From contig CAJTZR010000003.1 in NCBI GenBank assembly GCA_910584035.1, forward strand, positions 1 to 49,403: 49,403 nt of DNA. Reading direction: 5' to 3'. This document shows positions 1 to 8,482 of this stretch, in pieces; position 1 is the stretch's first letter; each line of letters starts with the position of its first letter. Made by a program: the position numbers and the translations under genes. Source of the DNA: an uncultured Christensenella sp. (lineage in GTDB: Bacteria > Bacillota > Clostridia > Christensenellales > UBA3700). A model generated the notes under the pieces. That model did not search any database. It worked only from the letters and a program-made list of their open reading frames with translations, and was not told the origin of the DNA.

Positions 1-1213
1 CCTTTTCTTTAACACATAAATCGTCATAACTTACGCCATCAAGCTCCACTTGTAAATCAATTCTATCCAATAGTGGTCCAGATAATTTATTTACATATCT
101 GTGAATTTCATTTGGAGTACATTTACAAGGATTTGACGAACCATAATTGCCACAAGGACAAGGGTTCATACTTGCAATTAACATAAATTGACAAGGATAC
201 TCCAAACTTATTTTTGACCTTGATATAATTACTGAACCATCTTCAAGTGGTTGTCTTAATGTTTCCAAAGTTTTTCTTGAATACTCTGGCATTTCATCCA
301 AAAATAATACGCCATTATGTGCAAGACTTATTTCACCAGGCTTTGCGTTTGAACCACCGCCAGTAAGTGACGGCACTGTTGCTGTATGATGTGGCGAACG
401 GAATGGTCGTGTTTTAACAATTCCTTGTTTTGGGTCAAGTATACCAGCAATGCTGTGTATTTTTGTTACCTCAATTGCCTCGTCAAAAGTCATATTAGGC
501 ATTATGGTTGGTACACATTTTGCAAGCATTGTTTTACCAGCACCAGGAGGTCCTATCATAAGAATGTTATGTCCACCAGATACAGCAATTTCCAAAGCAC
601 GTTTAGCAAGCACTTGTCCTTTTACCTCTGCAAAGTCAAGTTGATACTTGTTTATTGTCTCGTCAATTCTGTACTCATTTCTCAAAGTAGGTTGTAAATT
701 TAATTTACCCGATAAAAACTCTACAACCTCTCTTAAGTTTGATACAGCGTAACATTCCGCCTTTTCAAGATAACTTGCCTCATTTTCATTTGATTTTGGA
801 ATGATATATTTTGTATATCCATTTTCTAAACCAGCAATCATAGTAGGCAAAATGCCATTTATATGTCTAACACTGCCGTCAAGGGATAACTCACCAAGTA
901 TAATATAATCTTTGTATGAGTACACTGGAACTTGTTCGGATGCCGCAAGTATACCTACAGCAATAGCAAGGTCAAATACTGGTCCCTCTTTTTTTAAATC
1001 GGCTGGAGCTAGATTGATTGTAATCTTTTTTACTGGATATAAAAACCCACTATTTTTGATTGCGGAACGTATTCGTTCTCTACTTTCTTTAATTGCGGTA
1101 TCTGCTAGTCCTACCATATCATAAGACGGCAACCCTGCATTTATATCAATTTCGATATCAATTTTAAAACCTTTTACACCATTTAAGGCAAAACTATTAG
1201 TTTTTGCTAACAT
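1..1213 (-). CDS. comM: ComM/YifB family Mg-chelatase-like AAA+ ATPase (3' end cut by window)
   Basis: The reading frame opens at an ATG at 1213 and stays open to the window edge, giving 404 visible residues; the C-terminus is missing. The N-terminal ~170 residues (MLAKTNSFALNG..., then PSYDMVGLAD, INLAPADLKKEGP) match the Lon-S5-like domain of YifB/ComM. The AAA+ core follows, with Walker A GPPGAGKT, the region RPFRSPHHTATVPSLTGGG, Walker B FLDEMPE and the cysteine cluster NPCPCGNYG. ComM helicases promote branch migration during natural transformation; the role in this organism is inferred. RBS AAAAGG lies upstream of the ATG, and the stop of the preceding membrane-protein gene is only 3 nt away, so the two are probably cotranscribed. 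Confidence 0.93.
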   Translation of the reverse strand, partial: MLAKTNSFALNGVKGFKIDIEIDINAGLPSYDMVGLADTAIKESRERIRSAIKNSGFLYPVKKITINLAPADLKKEGPVFDLAIAVGILAASEQVPVYSYKDYIILGELSLDGSVRHINGILPTMIAGLENGYTKYIIPKSNENEASYLEKAECYAVSNLREVVEFLSGKLNLQPTLRNEYRIDETINKYQLDFAEVKGQVLAKRALEIAVSGGHNILMIGPPGAGKTMLAKCVPTIMPNMTFDEAIEVTKIHSIAGILDPKQGIVKTRPFRSPHHTATVPSLTGGGSNAKPGEISLAHNGVLFLDEMPEYSRKTLETLRQPLEDGSVIISRSKISLEYPCQFMLIASMNPCPCGNYGSSNPCKCTPNEIHRYVNKLSGPLLDRIDLQVELDGVSYDDLCVKEK

Positions 1214-1216
1214 TAA

Positions 1217-3463
1217 TTATTTCCTTTTAAAAAATCTTATCATTTTGTTTGTTTTACTTGTAATTGAATCTTGCCATTCTACAAGTAAATTATTTGGTAA
1301 AGCTGTAATCTCTCTTTCAACACCATTTGCCATAATGTCGTACATTACCCAAATCATATATCCCACTGTACACACTGTAATTAATGAGCCGATAATGTAG
1401 AATGGGTCAAGTTTGTACAAGAAAGAAAGTCCAGTTCCGTCAAGTATTGCGTAGTTAATAGCACCACTCTTAGTCAAAATTACAGATGTGTTAACAAAGT
1501 TTGTAACAGACAAAATACCAAACACTCTAAATACTCTCTTTTCCATTTTCAAACCAGCATATAGTAGCAATAATACAACACCAATAAGTGTAAATTCTAC
1601 CTTTGAGCCAACGCCAAATACTGACCAAATGATAAATGACATTGCAAGTAACAAAACATAGTCTAGTCTGTTTCTTGTTTTTGTATACAAGTATACACCA
1701 AAGATTACAAACAAAATCATTATTAACGCTACAATAATGTCCATTGCTACATTTTGGCTATTAGTTCCCAAACCAAATATTGCATAGAAATTGAATGAGC
1801 TATTTGAGATTAAGCTGTTTGCTTTGATATTTTCAAGCATTTTTGTAAATACTAATGCACCGCCTTTTATTTCACTATCTGCACCAAAGTAGTTTGTTGC
1901 AAAAGGAATAGCCAAGCAATAGAATACTACAAAACTTGCAATTGATGCAATAACAATAGGCAAAATAGCTTTTTTATCTTTAATACAATAGAATACCTCA
2001 TATCCAATGACAACTGGTAATGCAATTAGCATAAAGTTGCTAAAGAATAAACCTAAAGTATACATAATAGGCACGTAAACGTGTTTCTTTTCTAACATAA
2101 AGTTAATCATTGCAACAATAAATGCAAGTGCAATACTCATATTCATACCCCAAGTTACAGAGGCAGTGAACATTGCAGGTAAAAGTGCATATGTTCCAGC
2201 GATAACAGCACTATATTTGTGATTGTAGTTGCTAGCAATAATTTTGTAGATTGTGTAGCAAACTGCCAAATCTGCAATTATATTCGGTATTCTTATCAGC
2301 ATTGACATACCAATAGATTTTTCAGTAAAGTCAAGTGCCTTTCCAATTACGCCAAAGAATGATAATAGATATAACCACCCCGTTTCCAAATTGGTATTAG
2401 GCAAACTTGAATATAGTTTTGCTGGTCCATCGTGTGCAATTGTCAAAGCAATGTTTCCATATTCCACAATAGTATCACCTAGACCAAATACAGTCAATAC
2501 TAAAATAAATCTAATAAAGAATGTTGCAAGCAAAGTATAAACAAAGATTGCTATTGGAGAGGTAAATGTTTTCTTTAAATTTGTAGGCTCAAAGAACTGC
2601 TTAAAAGTCATTTTAGCTTTTACAGCTTGTCCTTCAGCCAATTGTGACTCTTCACTTTCAAATAGAGGTGTATTATTTGCGTATCTATAACGTCTTTGTA
2701 AAAATCTAATCAAATAGTAACTACCCGCAACTAAAGCAACTGCAAGTAAGCAAAGTATAACAGTGTAAACAACACCGCCAACCTCATTGTCAGTAACGGC
2801 ACTACCTGGAGTTAGTTTTGCCTCCTCACCCGAACCAGCTGGAATGCTCTTGATTGCTTTTACAGAAATGTTATCAAATTCAATAGTACCACGTGAACCA
2901 CCTAAGTCCTCACGTCCAATACCTACAACCAAAGTATATTTTGCAGTTGATGTAGGTCTAAAATAAATGTTGTGAGCGGCTCTGTTTATCCAACTTGTTG
3001 ATGAAAATACATTAAACTCTTTAAAGTTTTTATCCTCTAAAAAGCCTACATATCCGCCAATTGCATTATTATTACCAGTGTCTGATGAAATGCTACCACT
3101 AACATTGTAATCAAATGATAAACAATATAATTGACCAGCATATAATTTAACAGTTGTTTTCATATATGCAGTGTCATAGTCTGATGTAGTGATAGAAATA
3201 TATCTGTCACCAAACTTTTTAGCTTGGTCACTAGTAGCATTATTACGTATAGTATCGTAATTTTTATCTTTATCCACTTCACCATCTTTTTTAACATAAA
3301 CAAATTCCCAACCCTCAAGACGATTGGTTGAGCTGTTTATCTTTTCAAAGTTGCCATTAACAAGCAATTCCTTGCCTACTCTATGACTACAACCAGTCAA
3401 TACCACAGCAAGTACAGCTATAACAGCTAAGCAAATCAAAAGTGTTTTGCTAAACCTCTTCAT
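1217..3463 (-). CDS. Lipobox-bearing membrane protein: jelly-roll domain plus GT-C-like multi-pass domain
   Basis: 748 residues. The N-terminus is a signal sequence with lipobox LTGC (Cys25). A beta-rich extracellular region follows to about residue 205, starting LLVNGNFE...LEGWEF, the typical opening of CBM4/9-like carbohydrate-binding jelly rolls. A transmembrane helix lies near residues 230-250, then a cytoplasmic linker, then from about residue 300 at least eight hydrophobic helices. The loop GDTIVEYGNIA...HDGPAKLY followed by GWLYLLSFFG resembles the first extracytoplasmic loop of Gpi18/PMT-type GT-C mannosyltransferases. Function is inferred only as a possible polyprenyl-linked sugar transferase or sugar-binding envelope protein. 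It sits 3 nt upstream of comM. A lipobox on a polytopic protein is unusual; the signal might be an uncleaved anchor instead. Confidence 0.7.
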   Translation of the reverse strand: MKRFSKTLLICLAVIAVLAVVLTGCSHRVGKELLVNGNFEKINSSTNRLEGWEFVYVKKDGEVDKDKNYDTIRNNATSDQAKKFGDRYISITTSDYDTAYMKTTVKLYAGQLYCLSFDYNVSGSISSDTGNNNAIGGYVGFLEDKNFKEFNVFSSTSWINRAAHNIYFRPTSTAKYTLVVGIGREDLGGSRGTIEFDNISVKAIKSIPAGSGEEAKLTPGSAVTDNEVGGVVYTVILCLLAVALVAGSYYLIRFLQRRYRYANNTPLFESEESQLAEGQAVKAKMTFKQFFEPTNLKKTFTSPIAIFVYTLLATFFIRFILVLTVFGLGDTIVEYGNIALTIAHDGPAKLYSSLPNTNLETGWLYLLSFFGVIGKALDFTEKSIGMSMLIRIPNIIADLAVCYTIYKIIASNYNHKYSAVIAGTYALLPAMFTASVTWGMNMSIALAFIVAMINFMLEKKHVYVPIMYTLGLFFSNFMLIALPVVIGYEVFYCIKDKKAILPIVIASIASFVVFYCLAIPFATNYFGADSEIKGGALVFTKMLENIKANSLISNSSFNFYAIFGLGTNSQNVAMDIIVALIMILFVIFGVYLYTKTRNRLDYVLLLAMSFIIWSVFGVGSKVEFTLIGVVLLLLYAGLKMEKRVFRVFGILSVTNFVNTSVILTKSGAINYAILDGTGLSFLYKLDPFYIIGSLITVCTVGYMIWVMYDIMANGVEREITALPNNLLVEWQDSITSKTNKMIRFFKRK

Positions 3464-3791
3464 TTTGCACCTCTTATTTTTATAATAATATTATAATAAA
3501 ACATTTTAATCTAAATAGCAACCTTTTTTATTTATTTTTACAAATTTAACCAAATTAAATTGCAAATTTTAAATAATTTACATATATTTATCAACATTTT
3601 ACTTAAAAAATAAAATTGATAGCCAAAAGTTGGCTATCAATAATCATAAAAATCAAAATTTCTATATTGACTTATGCTTTTTTATTTCAATTTTTATATT
3701 TGTTTCAAAGTATCTTGCTATAGTATATCAAACTTTAATTTATTTAATAATAATCGCTATATTTCATTTCAAATGCTTTATAATTTAAAAT
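3464..3791. other. Intergenic AT-rich gap between degV and the membrane-protein gene
   Basis: I see no gene here. The gap holds the degV terminator hairpin (3605-3641) and otherwise A/T-rich sequence that should contain the promoter of the membrane-protein gene starting at 3463. Confidence 0.6.
3605..3641 (-). terminator. Intrinsic terminator of degV
   Basis: Perfect 12-bp inverted repeat (ATTGATAGCCAA, 3615-3641) with a 3-nt loop. Read on the minus strand it is followed by TTTTATTTTTT, the classic form of a Rho-independent terminator. It lies 150 nt after the degV stop. Confidence 0.85.
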
Positions 3792-4697
3792 TTAATTATT
3801 TGCATTAAAAGGTAAAATCATACTTTGATTACCTTGTCTTTCGTGACCTTTAAAGAATACTGCAACGGTATTTGGACCAACGTGAGCACCGATAAGGCAA
3901 GTTAAATCACAATATTTAATTTCAAGCCCTGTTCTCTCTTTTAAAACATCACCAATTTCCATAGCATCTTGTAAGCAATCGCTGTGTGCCATAATTAAAA
4001 AGTCATTATTAGGTATAATGATATTTTTCATTACCATATCAATCATAGCTTTAAATGCTTTTTTAGAACCTCTTACTTTGTTTACCACATTGATTTTGCC
4101 ATAGTAATCTAATGACAATACTGGTTTAATACCCAAAATTGTACCAATTGTAGCCTCAATTGCATTAAGTCTACCACCTTTTTTAAGGTGTACTAAATCT
4201 TGCACTACGTAATAGTGTGAATAGCAAAGTTTATTATTTTCGCAATATTCAGCGATTTCATCAATAGTCTTGCCCTCATTTTGCATTTTAATGCAGTCAT
4301 AAAGCATAATACCCAATGCACCGCTACCGCATAATGTATCAATTACATAGATTTTGCTATCTGGATATTTCTTTTTAAGTTCGTTAACTGTAGCTGTAAA
4401 GTTTTCAAAAGTTGAGCTAACACCAGATGAAAAACATAAATGTAAAATGTCTTTTCCCTCGCTTAAAATTCTGTCAAATTTGGTAATAGCATCAAATTGA
4501 TTAACTTGAGATGTTTTACAAGTTGAACCTTGACGCATTTTATCATATAGTTCTTTAGGAGTAATTTTACTAGTTTCCAAATCATATTCAACGCCGTCAA
4601 TACTAACTGGCATTACTACTCTGACTATATTATTATCCTCAATAAATTGATTATCAATATCACACGTATAATCTGTTGTAATTACAAAGTTGTTCAT
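3792..4697 (-). CDS. degV: DegV family fatty-acid-binding protein
   Basis: 301 residues, the usual DegV length is about 280-290. The N-terminus FVITTDYTCDI carries the TDS/T-like start of the family, and CFSSGVSSTFENF matches the conserved serine-rich loop that holds the fatty-acid carboxylate in DegV/FakB proteins. The C-terminal domain has the typical HVGPNTVAVFF ending (GxHxGPG-like). FakB proteins present fatty acids to the kinase FakA; no fakA is visible nearby, so the role is family inference. RBS AAGGAGAG precedes the ATG. It is a single-gene unit with its own terminator. Confidence 0.9.
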   Translation of the reverse strand: MNNFVITTDYTCDIDNQFIEDNNIVRVVMPVSIDGVEYDLETSKITPKELYDKMRQGSTCKTSQVNQFDAITKFDRILSEGKDILHLCFSSGVSSTFENFTATVNELKKKYPDSKIYVIDTLCGSGALGIMLYDCIKMQNEGKTIDEIAEYCENNKLCYSHYYVVQDLVHLKKGGRLNAIEATIGTILGIKPVLSLDYYGKINVVNKVRGSKKAFKAMIDMVMKNIIIPNNDFLIMAHSDCLQDAMEIGDVLKERTGLEIKYCDLTCLIGAHVGPNTVAVFFKGHERQGNQSMILPFNANN

Positions 4698-5028
4698 ATT
4701 CTCTCCTTTGATATTTATATATCAAGGTAATATTAACACAAATTTTTCAATTAGTCAATGTAAAATGCATATAAATTTTATTTTACATCAATTTAATTTA
4801 AATTTTAACTAAGGAAAAATATTTGCAAAATTTTTATAAATTAGGTATACAAACTTTACAAAAGTAGCCTTAAACAATAATTTGTTTACAAATTATTTGC
4901 AAATCAATATTTTATGAAAAGTTTTAGTAAAATTCTGTAATAATAAGTTAAAGTTATTAAGGCAAAAAAACAAAATAACCTTTTGAGTAAAGGTTATTTT
5001 TGCTTAATTTCAAAAAATTTGTATTTAA
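4698..5028. other. Intergenic gap between the PFP gene and degV
   Basis: No gene seen. It contains the PFP-operon terminator (4961-5000) and an AT-rich part that must include the degV promoter. A TAATAT box lies at 4728-4733, but the best -35 (AGTCAA read in reverse at 4753-4758) gives a 19-bp spacer, so I do not call the promoter. Confidence 0.5.
4961..5000 (-). terminator. Intrinsic terminator of the pfkA-PFP operon
   Basis: 12-bp inverted repeat AAAATAACCTTT (4972-4983 and 4989-5000) with a 5-nt loop; on the minus strand it is followed by GTTTTTTTG. It lies 29 nt past the PFP stop codon. Confidence 0.88.
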
Positions 5029-6279
5029 TTATTTTTTAGTTACAAAAACTTTCTTAAGTTTTGCAAATCTTGGCAAACCATCTTCAAGAGGGGCTTTGCA
5101 GTCACCTTGAATTAGAGGTAAAGCATATTTAACAAATTCGTCAGAAACATTTGTACCATTATCAATTATCCATTCAGCTGGAACTGTTTTCTCAGTATTT
5201 GCAGCTAGCTCTAGTGGCATAGCTTTGTAATTGCAAACATAGTTGCCATTCTTATCATAGCTACGCTCAAAGATAACCATTTTGTCAGTTTGACCGCTTA
5301 CAGCAACTTTTACAGATTCACGACCAGCGTTGAAAGCTTCCTCAACGTCAACTTTACTTGCAAGGTGTGCACCGCATCTTTGCATTAAGCTAAACTCAAT
5401 AGCTCTTGTCTTGCAACCAAACTTTTCTTTGCAGATATTTGCCAAAGCACTACCTACACCACCAAGTTGAGCGTGACCGAATGAGTCTTTTGCCAAGTTT
5501 TCAGCAAACATTTCAGCAACTAGTACGCCGTCCTTAGTTTTGATACCTTCGCTTACACAAACTAAGCATTTGTTTGCATTGTTTTTCATAACTTTATCAA
5601 CATCGCTAACAAATTTATCAATGTCAAAAGCTACCTCTGGCAAGTAAATTAGGTCTGGTCCTAAGCCTTTAAAGCTTGCTAATTTTGAAGCTGCAGTCAA
5701 CCAACCAGCATTTCTACCCATAACCTCAATAACTGTAATCATTGGAGTGTCATATACACTTGCATCAAGCTTAACCTCCATAGTTGTTGTTGCAACATAT
5801 TTAGCAGCAGATGCATAACCTGGGCAGTGGTCTGTACCAAACAAATCGTTATCAATAGTCTTTGGTACACCAATTACTCTGCATTCCCAACCACTGTTTG
5901 CCATAAATTTAGAGATTTTGTTACAAGTATCCATACTATCGTTACCACCATTGTAGAAGAAGTATCTTACATTGTATTTCTTGAATACCTCAAGTAATCT
6001 CTTGTAATCTGTATCGTCAACAGATGCGTCCTTTAACTTATATCTTACAGAACCCATTGCAGAACTTGGTGTATTCTTTAAAAGCAATAGCTCCTCTTTT
6101 GACTCTTTTGAAATATCATAGAATTCCTCATTTAGAATACCTCTGATACCGTGAGCAGCACCATAAACCTCTGTAATGCAATCTTGCTCTAAAGCCTCGA
6201 TAAACACACCAGCAGCACTGCTGTTGATTACTGATGATGGACCACCTGATTGTCCAAACATACAAGCACCTTTTAACAT
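5029..6279 (-). CDS. pfp: Pyrophosphate-dependent phosphofructokinase (PFP)
   Basis: 416 residues. It phosphorylates fructose-6-phosphate with PPi in glycolysis, reversibly. The N-terminus FGQSGGPSSVINSS is the PPi-PFK phosphate loop. The motif GGNDS places Asp where ATP enzymes have Gly (E. coli position 104), the accepted marker for PPi use. The catalytic PKTIDND and VMGRNAG motifs are intact. Clostridial PFPs with GGNDSMDT share this layout, so the Asn is normal for this subgroup. RBS CGGAGG precedes the ATG, and the gene starts 25 nt after pfkA, so both are on one transcript. Confidence 0.92.
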   Translation of the reverse strand: MLKGACMFGQSGGPSSVINSSAAGVFIEALEQDCITEVYGAAHGIRGILNEEFYDISKESKEELLLLKNTPSSAMGSVRYKLKDASVDDTDYKRLLEVFKKYNVRYFFYNGGNDSMDTCNKISKFMANSGWECRVIGVPKTIDNDLFGTDHCPGYASAAKYVATTTMEVKLDASVYDTPMITVIEVMGRNAGWLTAASKLASFKGLGPDLIYLPEVAFDIDKFVSDVDKVMKNNANKCLVCVSEGIKTKDGVLVAEMFAENLAKDSFGHAQLGGVGSALANICKEKFGCKTRAIEFSLMQRCGAHLASKVDVEEAFNAGRESVKVAVSGQTDKMVIFERSYDKNGNYVCNYKAMPLELAANTEKTVPAEWIIDNGTNVSDEFVKYALPLIQGDCKAPLEDGLPRFAKLKKVFVTKK

Positions 6280-6304
6280 AAATTTTTACCTCCGTATTTT
6301 GTAA

Positions 6305-7270
6305 TTATAAACTTAATATATTAATTTGCTCATATAAAGCATTATTAAATTTTCTCTTCATATTTACCGCTTCTACTATATCGTAGTCGATAATTTCATT
6401 ATTTTTGATACCAACAGCCCTTTGAGATTTACCCTCAATTAACAAATCAACTGCACGGATAGCAAATTTTGCAGCAAGTTGTCTGTCCATCATTGTTGGT
6501 GAACCGCCTCGTTGAATATGTCCCAATGTGGTACATCTAATAGAAAGCTTAGGATTAATACCTTTTAACATAATCTTAAGTTCTTCAGCGTGACACACAC
6601 CTTCTGCCAAAATGATAATGTCAGAATTTTTACCTTTTGCAGCATTTTCTGTTAGTTTTTTAGAAATATCAAGAATATTCAACTCAACTTCTGGAACGAT
6701 AACATTTTCAGCACCGCCACACAATGCAGTATACATTGCAATGTCACCACACTTTCTACCCATAACCTCAACAATACTAATTCTATCGTGAGATGTCATT
6801 GTATCACGCAAATTGTTAATTGCACTTAAACAAGTATTAACTGCAGTATCAAAACCTAATGTATAATCGGTATATTGTAAATCATTATCAATAGTACCTG
6901 GAATACCAACAGTATTAATGCCAAAGTTTGTTGTTAAATCTTTAGCACCCATCAAACTACCATTACCACCAATTACTACTAAAGCATCAATGCCGTGTTT
7001 TTTTAGAGTGGCAACTGCCTTTTCTTGTCCCTCAATTTTTTCAAATTCTGGACATCTAGCAGTTCTTAAAATAGTACCACCTCTTTGAATGATATCTGAT
7101 ACAGACCTTGATGTCATTTCCTTAACTTGGTCATCAATCAAACCGCTGTAACCTCTTTCAACACCATACACTTTTAGACCTTTTGCTAAAGCATATCTTG
7201 TAGTAGCTCTTATACAAGCATTCATACCAGGTGCATCGCCACCACTTGTTAAAATAGCAATTTTTTTCAT
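6305..7270 (-). CDS. pfkA: ATP-type 6-phosphofructokinase, with Asn at the Mg-binding position
   Basis: 321 residues, normal PfkA length. It starts KKIAILTSGGDAPGMN (G11 loop) and keeps catalytic TIDND, VEVMGRKCG and the C-terminal RGG loop (TLGHIQRGGSPT). The nucleotide motif reads GGNGS. Gly at the second position indicates ATP rather than PPi, but Asn replaces the usual Asp103 (E. coli GGDGS), which helps coordinate Mg-ATP. Activity is probably kept or altered rather than lost, since all else is conserved; this is inference. First gene of an operon with PFP. RBS ATGAGGT lies before the ATG. Confidence 0.92.
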   Translation of the reverse strand: MKKIAILTSGGDAPGMNACIRATTRYALAKGLKVYGVERGYSGLIDDQVKEMTSRSVSDIIQRGGTILRTARCPEFEKIEGQEKAVATLKKHGIDALVVIGGNGSLMGAKDLTTNFGINTVGIPGTIDNDLQYTDYTLGFDTAVNTCLSAINNLRDTMTSHDRISIVEVMGRKCGDIAMYTALCGGAENVIVPEVELNILDISKKLTENAAKGKNSDIIILAEGVCHAEELKIMLKGINPKLSIRCTTLGHIQRGGSPTMMDRQLAAKFAIRAVDLLIEGKSQRAVGIKNNEIIDYDIVEAVNMKRKFNNALYEQINILSL

Positions 7271-7622
7271 ATATACCTCATAAATAAATGTAAAATCAAA
7301 ATTATTAAATGCAAATAACCAACTAGATTCGTCTACAAAATATATTTAAGCCTACTTTGTGACAAATATTAATTTAAAAACTATATGCAATTAATTTATT
7401 TTTTCATTCTCATATTACTAGAAAAATGAAAACAAAATTCAATTCACTAAATTAGTTTTAAAATTTCTCTATTTGTTAATAAGTAAATCGCTTAAACAGC
7501 GTAGTATTAAGTAGTAAATTAGCTAAAGATTAATTATTAAAAATTTTAGCTAAAAACTAATTTTTATAGTAATTTATTTTTTGCAAATGTAAAACTTAAT
7601 ATTATTAATGCGAATAAAACAA
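7271..7622. other. AT-rich gap between mtrB and pfkA
   Basis: No coding sequence recognised on either strand. It must hold the pfkA operon promoter; TTGCAT/TACATT about 16 bp apart just before the pfkA RBS is one weak candidate. No clear terminator for mtrB is visible. Confidence 0.5.
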
Positions 7623-7871
7623 TTAAATTTCCTTAACTTTTTTTTCGCTTTCAATAACACCGAACTTAGTGTAAACTTTTGCATTACCTTTAATTTTTAT
7701 CAAAGACGTTTTGTCTGTAAATTGCATAATCAAAACTTCTCCGCAATCAAGTGACTCTGTGTGGTGTGGGCGTGTATCTGAACCTCTAGTCATACCAATT
7801 ACTTGCACTCCACTAGCCTCTGCTTTTACAGCAATATATTCATTTTGATTATTGTCGTTAGTTATTTCCAT
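7623..7871 (-). CDS. mtrB: TRAP: tryptophan-responsive RNA-binding attenuation protein homologue
   Basis: 82 residues; B. subtilis TRAP has 75. The core VKAEASGVQVIGMTRGSDT, HHTESLDCGEV, QFTDKTSLIKIKG and ESEKK aligns without gaps to TRAP. TRAP is an 11-mer that binds tryptophan and then (G/U)AG repeats in trp leaders. The tryptophan-pocket residues (Thr25, Thr30, Ser53, B. subtilis numbering) are kept. Of the RNA-contact residues Lys37/Lys56/Arg58, only Lys56 is kept; the others read Ser and Lys. The gene stands alone: there is no folE (mtrA) partner and no run of (G/U)AG triplets near it. It has a strong promoter and RBS TGAGGT. Confidence 0.9.
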   Translation of the reverse strand: MEITNDNNQNEYIAVKAEASGVQVIGMTRGSDTRPHHTESLDCGEVLIMQFTDKTSLIKIKGNAKVYTKFGVIESEKKVKEI

Positions 7872-7880
7872 ACTTACCTC
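7872..7880 (-). promoter_or_regulatory. mtrB ribosome binding site
   Basis: GAGGTAAGT directly before the ATG at 7871 sets the start codon. Confidence 0.75.
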
Positions 7881-7898
7881 ACTACAATTTACACATAA

Positions 7899-7927
7899 AT
7901 ACTAATATATTTTTTAATTTTTGTCAA
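7899..7927 (-). promoter_or_regulatory. SigmaA-type promoter of mtrB
   Basis: On the minus strand TTGACA (7922-7927), a 17-bp spacer, then TAGTAT (7899-7904). The predicted start gives a leader of roughly 20 nt, so mtrB is constitutive unless a repressor overlaps. Confidence 0.82.
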
Positions 7928-8482
7928 GATAATTTTAATTTTTTATATCATATTTGTTAAAATATCTTTATTTACTCAATTAATTTTAATCATAGCTGCA
8001 ACAATTTAATCAAATGCTATAATGATAATAAAAGCTATTAGCTATTTTTGTATTGCTGTTAAAATTACACTTACAAAATTTAGCACTATTTTCAATTTCA
8101 AAATAAATTGCTAATTTATTAAACTCAAGTTAAAAATTTTTGCAATAATTGTTATAAATTTATTTAAACAAATAATGTAAATTTACTATTTTTGTTAAAC
8201 AAACTAAAATGGCAAAATCTTGACTTTTCGCTTGCAATTCCTCTTTATAATTTTCTATAGTTATTCCGCCTATAGCAATAACTGGCAAATTCTGCAAAGT
8301 GTTGAACAATATCAGTAGCAAAATATGCAAACAAAATTCAAGTTGTTTAAAGAAAATTTATTTGCAATATACATTTTATAGGATAAAATTAACCTAGTTT
8401 TATAAATCTTAGAGAATTTTATTTTTTACATTGATAAAGAATTATTATACTAACATCTCAAACTTTGCTTATTAAACAACTT
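7928..8482. other. Long AT-rich gap between dnaE and mtrB
   Basis: Apart from the thiE-like relic at 8160-8320 I see no gene. The sequence is A/T-rich with many stops on both strands. Confidence 0.55.
8160..8320 (-). pseudogene. Relic of a thiamine-phosphate synthase (ThiE/TenI) C-terminus
   Basis: On the minus strand one frame reads FNTLQNLPVIAIGGITIENY followed by KEELQAKSQDFAILVCL and ends at TAA (8160). The stretch LPVIAIGGIT-x-EN is the phosphate-binding signature of ThiE/TenI TIM barrels, usually followed by a Gly-rich GADGVAVxS helix; here that part is degraded (AKSQDFAILV). No start codon and no upstream ThiE domain remain, so this is a decayed fragment rather than a gene. Confidence 0.6.

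Noticed and set aside
7271..8482. TRAP-binding (G/U)AG repeat tract near mtrB
   Set aside because: Only scattered triplets, no regular spacing.
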